From assembly GCA_029204225.1 (NCBI GenBank), contig CM055106.1, forward strand, positions 21,461,285 to 21,525,284: a DNA stretch of 64,000 nucleotides. Direction: 5' to 3'. Origin of the DNA: Diphasiastrum complanatum (Eukaryota; Streptophyta; Lycopodiopsida; Lycopodiales; Lycopodiaceae). A program made the position numbers and the translations under genes. The notes under the pieces were generated by a model, which searched no databases, was not told where the DNA came from, and saw only the letters and a list, made by a program, of their open reading frames with translations. Of this stretch, positions 1-20,133 are shown one piece after another. How positions within the stretch are numbered: the stretch's first letter is position 1; the number at the start of each line of letters is the position of its first letter.

Positions 1-364
1 GTCTAAGAGAATGGAACTGTCCACAAACACCTTAGGAGCCTGCCAGGCAGGACATTATGCCCATAAAGCCCGGGTAGAGTATTGAAAGTCCAGGCAGGAC
101 ATCAATGTTTACGCTGGGTAAAGTCCTGGGAAAGGGACTTCACCCAATACTTAAAGTCAAAATTTAATTTGCCTATTTAATTTGCAATTTTTTAATGCTG
201 TTAGAACATGAATTCTTGCTCCAAGCCCAGATGGATATTAAAATTTGGACACCTTATGTTATGCAACAAATGGAACACTTATAGATTGGATGGTTGGAAA
301 CTAGGCTAGCAATCAAGAACCTGTAACTTACAAGACAAATATGTTTTCAGAAGGTTGACTTTAC
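1..364 (-). other. Intron following exon 7 of the NT-C2 gene
   Basis: No coding segment is seen on either strand. On the minus strand it starts with the GTAAAG donor. The expected final exon of this family (a short ERYSEISL.FAEVE-like coil) is not present, so it should lie to the left of the window. Confidence 0.6.
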
Positions 365-8181
<7,817 letters not shown>

Positions 8182-9089
8182 GTTGCCCAATTACTTCCTT
8201 TTAACCCTTTTTATTGTCAGTTTCTTGTAGAACCAATCGCAGGGTGGAGGTTGTCGCTCATTGGGCTTGGGTTTTTCTGTACCTCAGCGCGATCAAGCTG
8301 ACTCCACTAGTTTTGATCAATGTTCTATGGCTGCTCGCTTTTTACTCTCACTCCTTGTTTGCAGTAGCACTTGATTTTCGATCAAGCACAAAATCAGAAG
8401 AATTTCCTGCCTTGTAAGCATTACGTGAGGTTCAATTGGCTCTCAAGGCCACAAAATCTGCTCAACCTTTTGAGTCCAGCAGAAAAGATTTGCCACATAA
8501 TGCTGCAGTGCAGGGAGCTGCCTTCCCGTGATTTGGCAGCTCATCGTCCTACTGACTCCAAACTAGATTGGAACCTCTATTGCATTGCCTTATTGCAGGT
8601 TACTTCACCATACGATTGCTTAACGGGCTTCGCTTTTCACTTCAATTTCCAAATTTGCGCTCATTTTCTACTGCTAGATCCAAATTCCAACCTCTGAGCA
8701 GCCATCGCCCACCTCAAGCTCGGAGCAGCCATCGCCCACCTCAAGCTCCACAAGGAGCAAAACTTCTGCCACAACAACTTCTGAAGCTGCGTCAATACTA
8801 CAACAGCCCTTGCGTTGAGAACACACTTGAGGGGTAAGGAGGTGAGGAAGAATTGTTCCTATATCTTCACAATTCGAGCTCCCCAGCTGCTTGCTTGCTC
8901 CTCTCACAAAATTACTTCCAAAGCAAAAAATATATTCATGCATCAGATCCAAGGCAGCTCTATCTACATTCCCCAGGGCCCATAGACGCCAACCAGATCA
9001 CATCCCTCTGCCAACCTCTTCTTCATCTCCATTCATTCATTCCTTCTCCTCCCCCTCCTCCTCTTCTTACCAACCAACGCCACCATCGC
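8182..9089 (-). promoter_or_regulatory. Probable 5' leader / proximal upstream region of NT-C2 gene
   Basis: No protein of known type is found here; all ORFs lack family similarity. The region contains a near-perfect 23-bp tandem pair (CTCGGAGCAGCCATCGCCCA-type) around 8693-8745 and becomes pyrimidine-rich toward 9000-9110. It is inferred to hold the leader and possibly a 5'UTR intron of the minus-strand gene; no transcription start can be fixed. Confidence 0.4.
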
Positions 9090-9375
9090 TATACTCTCTC
9101 TCTCTCTCTCTCTCGTTTCCGTTATCTTTCTGTTATCTTCCCTTAACAGAACGTAACAGGAGAGATATCTCTCTCTCTTTTCCGTTATCTTCCTGTTAGC
9201 TCAACATAACGTGACAGAACCCCTTCTCTCTCTCCCTTTCCCGTTATCTTTCTGTTAAAGATCCCATTATCTCTACATCCGTAACATAACGTAACAGAAA
9301 CCCCCCTTCCGTCTCTCTCTCTTCCGTTATCTTTCTGTTAAATCCCTAACATAGCGTAACATAATCCGCACAGAG
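9090..9375 (-). repeat. Degenerate tandem array in NT-C2 promoter
   Basis: About four copies of a 60-70 bp unit: a short CT run, then CCGTTATCTTTCTGTTA, then AACATAACGTAACAGA. Each unit pairs CCGTTA with an inverted TAACG/TAACAG, so the array is also a series of imperfect hairpins. CNGTTA is the core recognised by many plant MYB factors (established knowledge); binding here is inference. Confidence 0.7.
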
Positions 9376-9850
9376 TAGTCTACGTCCCACCTCTTAGACT
9401 TTGCCACGTGTTTACCAGCCACTTGGAGGTTATCTAATGGTTAATCTATCTGAAACGTGGCAGTATCTGACCGCTCAACCCAGGATCCAACGGTCAAACG
9501 TTTCAAATCGCTCCGTGCCATAAAGATCTTCGCATTTTCTTTAGAGAACGTACCACGATCTAGTATCCGTTGTTTACCCAGCGGATTCAGCGGACAAAAA
9601 ACCGGCTACTCCCGGTAATCTAGTCTCGATAGGACCAGCCATCCGTGAAGACGACCGGTTATATCCCGTCGTCCGTGAGACCAGCGGGGCCGGCCGGTCT
9701 TCTCGGTGCCTCTTACGGTCGGTAACAAACGTAGTTGGTAGCCAGTCACGTTTACCCGTTGGATCACTGCAGTGACTGCGAGGTCCAAAGGTTGCCCTCC
9801 GGTCTCCGGAGGTCTAGTCTAGTCTAGTTTAGAGCCTAGTATCTAGCCAA
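9376..9850. promoter_or_regulatory. CpG-rich upstream block with G-box
   Basis: A perfect CACGTG G-box (GCCACGTGTTTACC) lies at 9405-9410 and an AACGTGGCA motif near 9454-9462. From about 9540 to 9800 the sequence is much richer in CpG than anything nearby (for example GGGGCCGGCCGG), as expected for an unmethylated promoter. The gene served is inferred to be the minus-strand NT-C2 gene. Confidence 0.45.
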
Positions 9851-9906
9851 GACGTGACCATGATCATGTTTTTATTTCTAACCAATAATAAATATGCTCA
9901 ATAATT

Positions 9907-9936
9907 GGGTGGGGGGGGGTTTGGGGGGGCCCCCCT
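9907..9936. repeat. G-run followed by C-run
   Basis: GGGT, then nine or more G, TTT, seven G, then six C. It could form a G-quadruplex or a short hairpin. Homopolymer lengths here are also prone to sequencing error. Confidence 0.8.
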
Positions 9937-10381
9937 TTATTTTTTTAAAGTACATGACCTTGTTTGTGAAAGAAGAGCTGCTCAATCAAGTGACCCAAAG
10001 AAAAGGTCACTTTCCCATACCTACCATTTCATTGAAATGTTTATTTATTCTTGCCTAGAATAGTGAGAAACTTATGAGACTTTTTGAACGACGTTATGTA
10101 CGTAAATTGGTTTCAGTCGTTGTCCCAAGGAGAGGCACGGATGTGGGATGTGTCCAGACCATGTGCATTGTTGCAAGCGGAATGTATTTGTACGATATGG
10201 ACCATCACACAGTGATACACGTGTCCTTTATTTATTATTTCCTATGAAATTTTTTTCCTTATGTCACTGCTCGGTGAAAGTAGATTCTAGTGTCAAATTT
10301 ATCTTTTCCTTGAGCCCATAGGCACTAGTTGGGCCTAGAGTTCTTTTTTAACATTCAAAACAGATACAAAGAGCAATTGGG

Positions 10382-10383
<2 letters not shown>

Positions 10384-10447
<64 letters not shown>

Positions 10448-10482
10448 CACACACACACACACACACGCGCGCGCGCACGCGC
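10384..10482. repeat. Compound (CT)n-(CA)n-(CG)n microsatellite
   Basis: About 30 CT units, then AAA, then about 10 CA units grading into alternating CG/CA. The purine-pyrimidine alternation in the second half is a classical Z-DNA-prone pattern. Confidence 0.95.
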
Positions 10483-11222
10483 AACCCGCTTTTTCTACTT
10501 TGCACACCAAGCTTGGCCTCAATTGACAGTGAAATTTAGGATCGTACTATTCTTGATAGTAACTATTTGAAAATATGGAACACAACAACCACAAATAAAT
10601 GGCCACGTGCCAAAGTTTGCAAGCACCTTGCAGCTATGAATAGGGTATTGGTAAGGGGGAGCAGGCTATGCATTTAACCAACCCGTATGTCAAGCGTCAT
10701 ACAAAGCGATGCATAGAAGAAGGCTACCTTGCAGACCACCCCCACTTCTATTGTTGTAAGTAGCTATCATAGGGGACCAAAGGTTCTATTGCCTCGTGTC
10801 TCTTTGGTATTTCCATAATGGCCTAAATTTCAGTAACTCTCAAAAAGTACATCAATGCAAGTAATATATTAACTAGTAGGTGACGAGTAATGGTTGATGG
10901 CATCCCAAAATCGGGGGCCCCATAACCACTACACTATATTAGGCGGATAGGTTTTTTTTTGTAATGAAATATATTTCCATCCACAAAAGTCATGTGAACA
11001 TTTTTTATCATAAACATTTGTAGTCACCCAATAGGTAGACTTTTGAGATCCAACATTTCTAGTGGAAATGAATATTGTCAATAGTTGAAAATGTGATAAA
11101 TTGCTAAATAGATGCATGCACTCTTCATAGTGATGAGAATGAAACTTCCATTTTTATGCCTTGTTGCAATGCCCTTAGATTTCCTATTTAGCTCTAAGTC
11201 GATTAGAGCATCACAACCTTGG

Positions 11223-11226
<4 letters not shown>

Positions 11227-11306
<80 letters not shown>
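11227..11306. repeat. (TC)n microsatellite
   Basis: About 40 uninterrupted TC units, flanked by unrelated AT-rich DNA. Confidence 0.97.
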
Positions 11307-11308
<2 letters not shown>

Positions 11309-11934
11309 GCATGAATCTTCCAATTATGCCTTCATATATTAGCATATTTTTTTTATCGAGCCTTAAGTACAATACCAAGCGAGTACCAATGTTCGAGCAC
11401 CACAAGCTTCTACCGTACGATTACTACTTTGGAAAGCATGGGCTTTTCATAGTTTGCAATAACTTGCTACACATGTTTCCTATCTATGGTTAGGATTACT
11501 AAGGTTTAATGGCTTTTTCATGTTGAATGCGTATTTGCACAAGTGTTTATACTTTCTAACACTGCATTCTTAACATGTATCGCTACCAATAGATGAGTGT
11601 ACTCTTTATGAAGTGGATTATGGCTAGTTCTCAAGATACATCATCACCACAAGTTTCAGGTACAATGCTAAGCGAACTTTCCTACACATATTTTGGGTTG
11701 TACGTTGGTTCCAAAATTAAAGCACTTACATGAGACATTTTAGGGTTCGGAAACCTGAAATGCATTCTTGAAATACTAATAGACATTAGTTCAAGAGTTA
11801 CACTTTCTCCGCTAGTAAGACAAACTAATTTTGGGGTTTGATTCAGATATGTATTTCATTAATAAACTTGGGTGTAAACAATGCTTACTTGCATGTCTCA
11901 TGTGTGTGAATGTGTTTTGGTTTTGGGTTGCTTG
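11307..11934. other. Intergenic, no gene seen
   Basis: AT-rich. No recognisable coding frame, RNA gene or repeat boundary was seen. Confidence 0.45.
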
Positions 11935-12480
11935 TATGGCATGGATTTGCCCAAGCTACTACCATTGTTCTTAGACTTTCATGACCATTCATGAGGTCAA
12001 TGGGATTAGTATGGCACAAATCTAACCCTGATACCCTAGACTATGTTCAAACCAAACCTATTCTGTTATGGGTGACTAAGTACAATAATTTCTTATAAAT
12101 TAAGCATTTCATGAGAATTGAATACTCTTTTATGCCCTAATGCTGATCGGTATGGCTTCTACCCTTATATGGTTTTTTCAAGGTACAACATATTGCTATT
12201 AAATGTTTTGGTAGAAAAGATTGGACAATTGCTAGTACACTCGTTTTATGTAGTGTTATTTCTAACTAATGCTTAGCTATGACACATGTCTTCCTTACTG
12301 TACTAAATCGTGCGGCTTTATTTGGTGGGATGGTGGTAGGTAACAGTTGGGTGTCCTAAAAATGGCTTCGCTTTATAGTACTTTTGTATTATAAGATCTA
12401 TCTCAACTTTTTTAAAACTTGTTATGCTATAAAACGAAAGGTTTCAAAAGGTTTGGACTTGTCAAGAGGGACAAACGGTG
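11935..12480 (+). repeat. Dispersed repeat, copy A (leader family of RT-like element)
   Basis: Matches 22275-22860 over its length. Shared blocks include TATGGCATGGATTTGCCC-like motifs, TCGTGCGG.T...T.TG, GTGGGATGGTGG.GGTA and TTTCAAA.GGTTTGG.CTTG. In the other copy the same sequence leads into an RT-like reading frame; here it stops at a (CT)n tract, so this copy is a detached 5' piece. Strand is taken from the other copy. Confidence 0.65.
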
Positions 12481-12593
<113 letters not shown>

Positions 12594-12595
12594 AA

Positions 12596-13190
12596 AATGT
12601 GGACCTCATGGCCACGCACACACACGTACCCACGCGAGCCGCGTACTGGGATCCCAACCCCAGTCGCCTAGCCACCCGCCATCCGTCTAACCCCCAAAAG
12701 GGTTGGTACCAGGGGATAGATGATATAGAGAAGCCCCAACTTATATACCGGAGAGTTCAATGCAAGTAGTTACTTATGGGATATTGAGAATTCTCAAGGC
12801 CTTCTCTGGGCGCTCAAGCCCACGACACTTTCCTGTGTGTGGCTTGCAACTAAACAATCCGCAACACTCCCACTCAAGCAAGCACATGCAAAGGAACCCC
12901 CCATGTAAAGAATTTGGGCCTCAGGGCCATGCACACACACGTACCCACGCAAGCCGCGTACTGGGATCCCAATCTCAGTCGCCTAGCCACCCGCCATCCG
13001 TCTAACCCCCAAAAGGGCTAGTACCAAGGGATAGAGGATATAGAGAAGCCCCAACTTATATACCGGAGAGTTCAATGCAAGCAGTTACTTATGGGATATT
13101 GAGAATTCTCAAGGCCTTCTCTGGGCGCTCAAGCCCATGGCACTTTCCTATGCGTGGCTTGCAACTAAACATTCCGCAACACTCTTTGCA
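12596..13190 (-). repeat. 315-bp tandem duplication (LTR- or promoter-like)
   Basis: Two direct copies, about 12596-12875 and 12911-13190, offset by exactly 315 bp at both ends (the CACACACACGTACCCACGC block and the GGCTTGCAACTAAAC block). They differ at a modest number of positions, many of them C/T. On the minus strand each copy carries TATATAAG followed by a GC-rich stretch, which looks like a retrotransposon promoter region. Tandem solo LTR pieces are possible but unproven. Confidence 0.75.
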
Positions 13191-16100
13191 TCTTCCCAAT
13201 TCAATGCTTGATTTTGACCAATTTTTCTTTTCTATTTTCAAGGATGACTATGATTTCTAGTGTAATTTTATACCTCTTCTCTTTATAGGTTAACATAGAT
13301 TCCATATGTGAGTTGCTACTAACATATAAATCTTCTATTGATCATCCAAAACAACAAAAAGCCTATATTCTTCAAGATCCCATTGCATGAAGCAACATCG
13401 CTACCTTAAGATACTACTTGCTTACTTGTGCAAGTCAAACAATTAATTGTCTAGCTAGATTTGGTGCTTCCCTCTATGCATGCATGTAGCCTTAGGCCCT
13501 TCATCATGAGGTAGTTACTCAATATACCCTATTAATTTATTATATAATATTGATCATCTTTCATCTTGAGAAAATACATTGGGTCTACTTAATGACATAA
13601 GATATGGCTAGTCAAGATGCATATTATGGCACTTGTTTTGAAAAAGGCATTATCCCACAACTTGGAAGTGGTTAAAAACATTTGGAATTTTGTGATCTAT
13701 ATGTTATGTTGAAAGAACATCGACTGATATCGTGATTATAGGGATCAAAATCAATATTATGCAAGAGCTTGAGATAAGAAAGCATATCTACATTAGATTA
13801 ATTAAGGGACGATAAAAATTGGAGTCAAGGCTATTGAGTTTTGAATTATCATAGACATTATTAGTCATTGCACATTGTTCACACAAGATAAAATATTATG
13901 TACAACATTATTGTCCTAGATAATTGTATATGTTCAAGAAAGAACATTTTTGTGGACTTCTATTGTATATATTCTTTTAACTATTTGAGTTTTCAACTAT
14001 CAGTTTAATGTCTAGCACTTGACATTTTGAATTGTATCATGGATTCCTAGATTGATTAGAGCAAATGTTGTAGTATAATTTTGAATGATTTATACATTTT
14101 TTTAGTATTGATTGATCCTATTGAGAAGAATTAATGTGCGCTATTGTTATATGTAACTCTTGCGGTTCTCCCCATTATTGTGATTTCACTTAGGAAATAT
14201 TGAGGACCATCACATCTATTGTCACTATTTTGTACCTATCATGTGCATGTGATTTAACTCCATCATGGCTAATATCTAGATTTCCAACTCATTTGGATGG
14301 GTAGGGAATAAACTAAAACCATGACATTCCAACTTTATCTTTAGGACTTCGTCTTATCATGTCTCTTGCATGACTTCAACCATTTTGCAAGTAAGTTGAT
14401 TGTAACTTTTTAAAGAGTTTTTTGTGTCCGAAATCGTTGATTGTGGCAGTCACCAATCAGACCATCAACATATCAATGTGCTTAAAAGCTACATTCACAA
14501 CACGATACACCATTACAAGTGAAGTAATCCATAGGCAATGCAAATTGATTTGTTGATGAAAGAAATTAGAGGATCAAAACACACGAGTTTTTGGAGCCAT
14601 AAAGATCCATGAATGTCCCGAGTGAGAAGGCATACAACGTATATGCTTTGAAAGACTATTTTGTAGCAAAAGGGCAATTTTTTGGAGGTTCATTATAGCA
14701 TAAGCAAGATTGATTAGCAAATGAGGATGCTTGAGCTCTCAAAATGGTGTAGTCTCCTCCTCTCTATTAAGCATCCAAATAGTGTATAATTGGTGTCTTT
14801 TTATAAAATGGGAAAGGCCCTTGCCCCAAAATCCTATTGGCTGATATTTACATTGATCCTATCCATTCATCTTGGACCCAACTTGATCCAAGGGTCCATA
14901 AAAAGTACATTGAAATTCACAAGATTCATGCTATCGATCATAAAACGGGTGTTTTGTTGAGATATTGGTCATGACCCCTTTTTTGAAAATCTCAAATTTA
15001 CAAAACCGGAAACTCGATAAGCTATTTCTTTGTAAAAGATATATTAGTGAATTTCTTAAAACTTTAATTAACCCATTTTCTTGTGATTCCTTGGAAGGTA
15101 ATTTTTTATTATCCATTGACCTTGGACGATGTCACAGAAATGGTTAATGATGTTTTTTTTCTAAACTGTTTTCCTTGCTTAAATCTTCAAAAACTCCTTT
15201 TCTGATTTACGGGTCAATTCTCAAGGTTGGTAACGAAGAAGATCTTTGGTTTAGTCACTGTGTTGGGACATTATTGGTATTTACTTACAGTGATGCAACA
15301 CCTCTATTTTGACTTACAAAGATTTTCTCGGATCTCTTCTTTGAAACTTCTCCTAGGGCAAATCTCGATTGATATGCGCCCCTTGAAAATTCGTGACGTT
15401 TCCTCTTGAAAAGGGGGAGAGAAGTAGGAAGAAAAGAGAGTTATCAAGGAGAAACATTTGTCAGAGATTCCAGGAGAAATCTATTATATAGATGACAAAC
15501 TTGTTTCAAGAGTTAGAAACGATAGGATATTTTGATATCATAGAAATCCTTTGAGGATTCTGGTAGATATCATGTTTAAAGATTTAACGGGGGGAAAATT
15601 AGAAAGCACTCTTGCGGTAAAAAAGTGGCTGATAACAAGTCCGATTGATTTGTGTCAAAACTAGGAAATTCTATTGCAAGATGGGGGTTTGTTGAAACAT
15701 GTTCCTTGCTGGAAATAGTCAACTTAATCTTAGTATGAACTGAGATCCGTGGGTTGATGCAAGGAAGGAAATTCATGCTAACAATATATTTTTTTGAGTA
15801 AATCTCCGATTGAGATTTTGGATGTGAAATAGCACTCTTTGAAAAATACTCTCTTAGAGGATAACCAAGTTATAGGATCCGATTATGAAAGTGTTGTGTA
15901 TAGATTAGGAGTGATTTGTAGAGATATGCTATGTAGTGAATCTTTGTGGGATCATTAAAACAAACTTTTAAATCTTGTGGATCTACAAAGTATTCCATGA
16001 ACTAAGTTATTGGCATGCATATACTAGTTGTTGGTACATAGGCATATTGGTGAAAATTGTGTACAGACAATTTCTCACTAGGTTATAGTCATTTCTCTTT

Positions 16101-17202
16101 TGAGAATCGCTTATTGACCTAGCATTGATTTAGAATCAGATTAAATGTAGTGTTTTGGTACCACACCTAGACATTTATATATTTTCTAAATCTGATACAG
16201 CTAACTAAGTCAGAAACGCTACTTCTGAATTAGTTGTTGGAATTCAACAAAATGATCTTACTTATGGATATTATTGTTGAAATGTATTGCTTATAAGTCA
16301 CAACGTTCACGAGTCATTTTGGATTTATTTACAAATGGGTGTGCATAAAATACACAAGAACTTTTGGACCTTATCTTTTTCCGTTTGGAATAGATGAATG
16401 CTATCCTGGAAAGCTCAAGAGAGTTGGATAGTTGTTGGTTACCAAAAGTTAAAGCTTCACGTAATGAAGTTATGGTGAATCTTAAGTTATTTTAGATTAA
16501 AACTTAAGAGAAAAATCTAGACGTATTCTAGATTGGGACCCCAACTTTGGAATGACAATTTGTGCCACGTCTAAAGTAAGGGTGTTTTAGGGATTACAAT
16601 CTTTATATAGGCACCGTGTGTGAGTTGGAAAAGTCTGAAACTTTCCAGATGGAAAGGACTTTCAGGAACAACTCATGTGTCTTTTAAGAATTGTGATGCA
16701 CTCTCATGATGTACTCTTATGATATGGTATGATCTCGAAAATTTGGAGAGTTGAAATTGGTGAATCATAACTCAGATTCTAGGATATACCTAATCCATAA
16801 GAGAGGATTGTGTTCATGGTAGATTATCCCAAATAAATAACAAGATAGTGGAATTTTGATAATGATTGGCCATCTTACCAAATCGATTATGTTTATTTGG
16901 ATAAAGACCAATAAATTATTGGAGAATCTATTTTGGCTTCACGGATTACCAAAGTGACATTATGAACATTCGCGATTCAAAATTCACTGGTCGCTTTTGA
17001 TCGACCGTTTTTGCTAAACTAGAGATGACTTTGAGCTTAAAGTTCTTCTATGTGAGGTTATCACATTCTTTTATTGAGTATAGGACAAGAATCCAATGAA
17101 TTATGATTGACAAATCATAGTTTAAATTCTAGTTATACTTGATCGTTTAAAAGGAGGATTATTCGCGTGATGAGAAGATCATATAAGATATGAATTTATA
17201 TT
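13191..17202. other. AT-rich gene-less stretch, probably decayed retrotransposon DNA
   Basis: No intact frame. Blocks near 16190-16320 (CACAACGTTCACGAGTCA) and 17090-17140 (AATTATGATTGACAAATCATA) resemble blocks at 27330-27360 and 26770-26820, so both areas probably descend from one old repeat. A gypsy integrase piece begins immediately to the right. Confidence 0.4.
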
Positions 17203-17555
17203 TTGATAGCAATCTCCTCGGAGAGGAAGTTATCCTTGATGGGATTGAGTTATAGTAAACATTCAGCTACCGGTTATAACCCATTTATGCTTATGTACGA
17301 ATTTGAGCCTAGATCACCCATTGTAGTAGAGACTCGGATGAGACTTCCAAGTGGGGGATTGGGTACATTTGAAAATCCCAAAGAATTCAAGTGTAATGCG
17401 TACGACAAACATTATAAATCGTACAGTTACTGAGCATCTGGTTTGATGAAAGAGATGTACAAACGATGATGATTCTTGAGAACAGGAAGAAAGCTTAAGG
17501 AAGAACTTTCCCAGTTTTAAGTTCTGAGGATAGAACTTGAATAAGGGGGGAAGAA
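17203..17555 (+). pseudogene. Ty3/gypsy integrase C-terminal fragment
   Basis: Encodes KHSATGYNPFMLMYEFEPRS, the conserved segment downstream of the catalytic core in Ty3/gypsy integrases (HS.TG.SPF...YG..PRSP). Frame breaks follow. The region ends in a polypurine run, AATAAGGGGGGAAGAA, directly before TGTCATGCCC, the usual order of 3' polypurine tract and LTR. Catalytic residues are not preserved in the surviving part. Confidence 0.65.
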
Positions 17556-17960
17556 TGTCATGCCCATGACTGGTCTCGAGTAACGTGTCCACGCTAGGGA
17601 CCAGTAGACTAACAACCCGTAAGTTAATTGTGACTATAATTAACGGTTGTATGCCTAAACACTTGATGGTGGATTTGTATGGGACTATCAATGAGTCATT
17701 GGGGAACTACCTGTTGGGCTCTCACTAGTGTATGCTTGATAGCATGATCGATAACAGTATGATGTTGGTATGATGCCTCATTCTTTAACTGTGATTGATC
17801 CATAGCTTGGGAACTAGATCCGTTCGATCTAGATTTGGTTTGGTTGGTTTGTCCACCATCCGATTCCCTTGTGTTGCTTGTGATTGGCATGCTTAGAATA
17901 GGATCCTTGGATTTGGACTTTACATAGTCCATCTTCCAATTGTTGCTAAAACACACTCCA
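17556..17960 (+). mobile_element. Probable 3' LTR of the gypsy remnant
   Basis: Starts TGTCATGCCCATGAC right after the polypurine tract. The right end is not defined and no matching 5' LTR was recognised in the window. Confidence 0.45.
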
Positions 17961-18232
17961 AATTAATTCTTCATTGGCTAAACTGCAAAATTTCCCAACT
18001 TTTTAATTGTCTACATGATCCTGGTACATCCCGGGAAACTCTGATTTGAATCACTTTTTGAGAGACCTTGTTTATTCAGTATTATCAGTTCCTATTCTAA
18101 TGGTGGAAAATCAAGTTGCATGCATCATAACACAATTATCAAAGACAATGAGCAGTTACCATCAAGGAACATCACAAGGAGCTCCATTCCACATTCAGAC
18201 TTTTTGTTTACAGCATATGCAATAAAACTAGT

Positions 18233-18287
<55 letters not shown>

Positions 18288-19181
18288 AGTTTTCCCTAGT
18301 GAGGGAAAAGACTATACTAAATTTTACATAAATGTTGTCTTATTTTGGTTCTCTTGTGGCAGACTGTTTTTGTACAGCATTTCATCTTCTATTTGGTCAG
18401 ATCTCCACGTACAAAATTCCTTAAGAGGCAATTGTTCAGGTAGGCTATTCCAGCTGAAAATTGAACCAGGCAAACAGCTAGCCATCAAAAGAAAGTCGTC
18501 AAGTTTTGCCCATTGATTGAAACTTTTATGTCTAGTGATGGTGGATAGAAGACCCCTAAATTGTGTAAGATAACTGGAAAGGTACAAATATGTACGTACG
18601 GGCAAGAGTCAGATCAATAATACAAAGTTGTACTTTTGATGGCCACTTATATCTCATTATTCCTCAATGCAATACAACATCCCATCTCTGAGAAGTCCCC
18701 ATCTTGACTCGTTGTTTTATCGTATGCTATCATTTGCTTTAAAAATTGTACGAGTATGTTATCTGAAGTTTTTTCTTTAAGTGACTGTACTGGCATCTGT
18801 TGAAGTTTACTTTGTCCCATGTGTACAACGTAAAAGAGAGAAATGAATGATCATTACAAGCACAAAAATTTGAGCCAACTCTTTGTTTTTGGGATGGAAA
18901 AGAGGCCTAACCATGCAATGAACATGATGAAAAATCATATTAAAATGTGGAAAGTTTATCTAAAACAATTCCTAAAGAGAGGATAGCACAACTTTTTTTA
19001 TCTTGTATAATCAAAGCTTTCATCACTTATCCAGAAAGAAGCATAAAACATAAGTAATAGTTAAGCCAAAAAACTTGGATTTTGAAATACTGCAAAATCG
19101 CTGAACACAGTCGGAATTAAGAAATTTCAGCAAAATAAAAACCTAAAATCTGTGAAGGCCGTTTCTTTCAAAAACAATAGT
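17961..19181. other. Intergenic, no gene seen; (AG)n at 18237-18282
   Basis: Contains a perfect (AG)n tract of about 23 units. The part nearest 19181 is expected to be the eL28 3'UTR. No other coding or RNA feature was recognised. Confidence 0.5.
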
Positions 19182-20133
19182 TTAGCTCCTAACAGCCTTT
19201 CTACTGGATTTAGCACCCTTCTTCTGAGCTCCAGCCTTAGCCACACGGAGACTTTTATGCACTGAACTTAGTCTAGCTAAAGCAGCTTGTTTCAGATCAG
19301 GTCTATACCAATTGTCAGCAACCTGCCAAAAAGCCATTTGCGTGAAGCGTCATGAAGAGACTGAACCTTCAAATATGATCAAACCTAAAGATCATATTGC
19401 CATATTTCAAATTTAGCAAGCGAATCCATAATACCAAACATTTCATGTACAATGACACCACTTTCAAGAGACTTCCTTTGAAACATGTAGATAGAATAAA
19501 ACTTGATAAACTTCAACTAGTCATCCCAAGCATCAGCTTTATTAAAGGCATGGCCTCTGGTTGAACTGACCTTAGTAATAATGCCAGTCAAAATGCAAAT
19601 GACATCTTCCAATCACAGAGAGATATCGAATTTTAAACCATGATTCAAATGACTCTAAAGACACAAATATACCCGCAGTCAAACTTTAAAAATCAAAAGA
19701 ATTACACCATACAGTGTTCAACCAACCGCTGGACATACCTGATTAGTAACTGCTTTGGCCATTTTCCGAAAATCCCTTCTCATCACGGATTTGTTGACAA
19801 AATTCGCAGGCTTGTTTCCCTTCTTAGTCTTTGTAGTGCCAAGGACAACATCAAGACCCTCTCCAGCAGGAGATATCAAAACAGTTTTTTTGTTGGCCAG
19901 GCCTGTCATGAGCACAAAAATTAGCCAGATTGAGCCTCAAAATGTTTGAAACTTTTGACAAAGAGAAATAAACAAATAGTTAGGGTTCTACCTGAGAACT
20001 TGAAGGTGTTCAAATTATAAAGATTGTTCGGCTCACTGCTGAACTGGACAGATGCATTTGAGTTGCCGTTTCTCTTGACGAGAAACTTGTTGTTCTTCTT
20101 CACCAACTGCCAAACGAGATCCGGAGATGCCAT
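19182..20133 (-). CDS. RPL28: 60S ribosomal protein eL28 (RPL28)
   Basis: Structural protein of the large cytosolic ribosomal subunit. Three coding exons: 20133-19992 (47 codons plus one base), 19902-19739 and 19322-19182 (ends TAA), giving 148 residues; plant eL28 is about 143. Junctions are TCAG|GTAGAA, ATGACAG|GC, CAG|GTATGT and TTTGGCAG|GTT, all in phase. The N-terminus [20 protein letters not shown], the middle segment [20 protein letters not shown] and the Lys/Arg-rich C-terminus ending RKAVRS are diagnostic. It appears intact with no broken residues. The start ATG is the first in the exon after a likely 5'UTR intron. A housekeeping gene, so presumably broadly expressed. Confidence 0.95.

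Larger units (their letters stand above)
9851..11226. other. Intergenic, no gene seen
   Basis: Contains the G-run at 9907-9936 and the compound microsatellite at 10384-10482, both listed separately. The remainder is AT-rich with no frame resembling a known family. Confidence 0.5.

Noticed and set aside
8371-9199. Several overlapping plus-strand ORFs rich in Ser, Pro and Leu
   Set aside because: Composition artefacts of the CT-rich leader and promoter of the minus-strand gene.
15576-15776. Possible gypsy RT remains at 15-16 kb
   Set aside because: No RT motif could be read in any frame; only the integrase piece at 17.2 kb is supportable.
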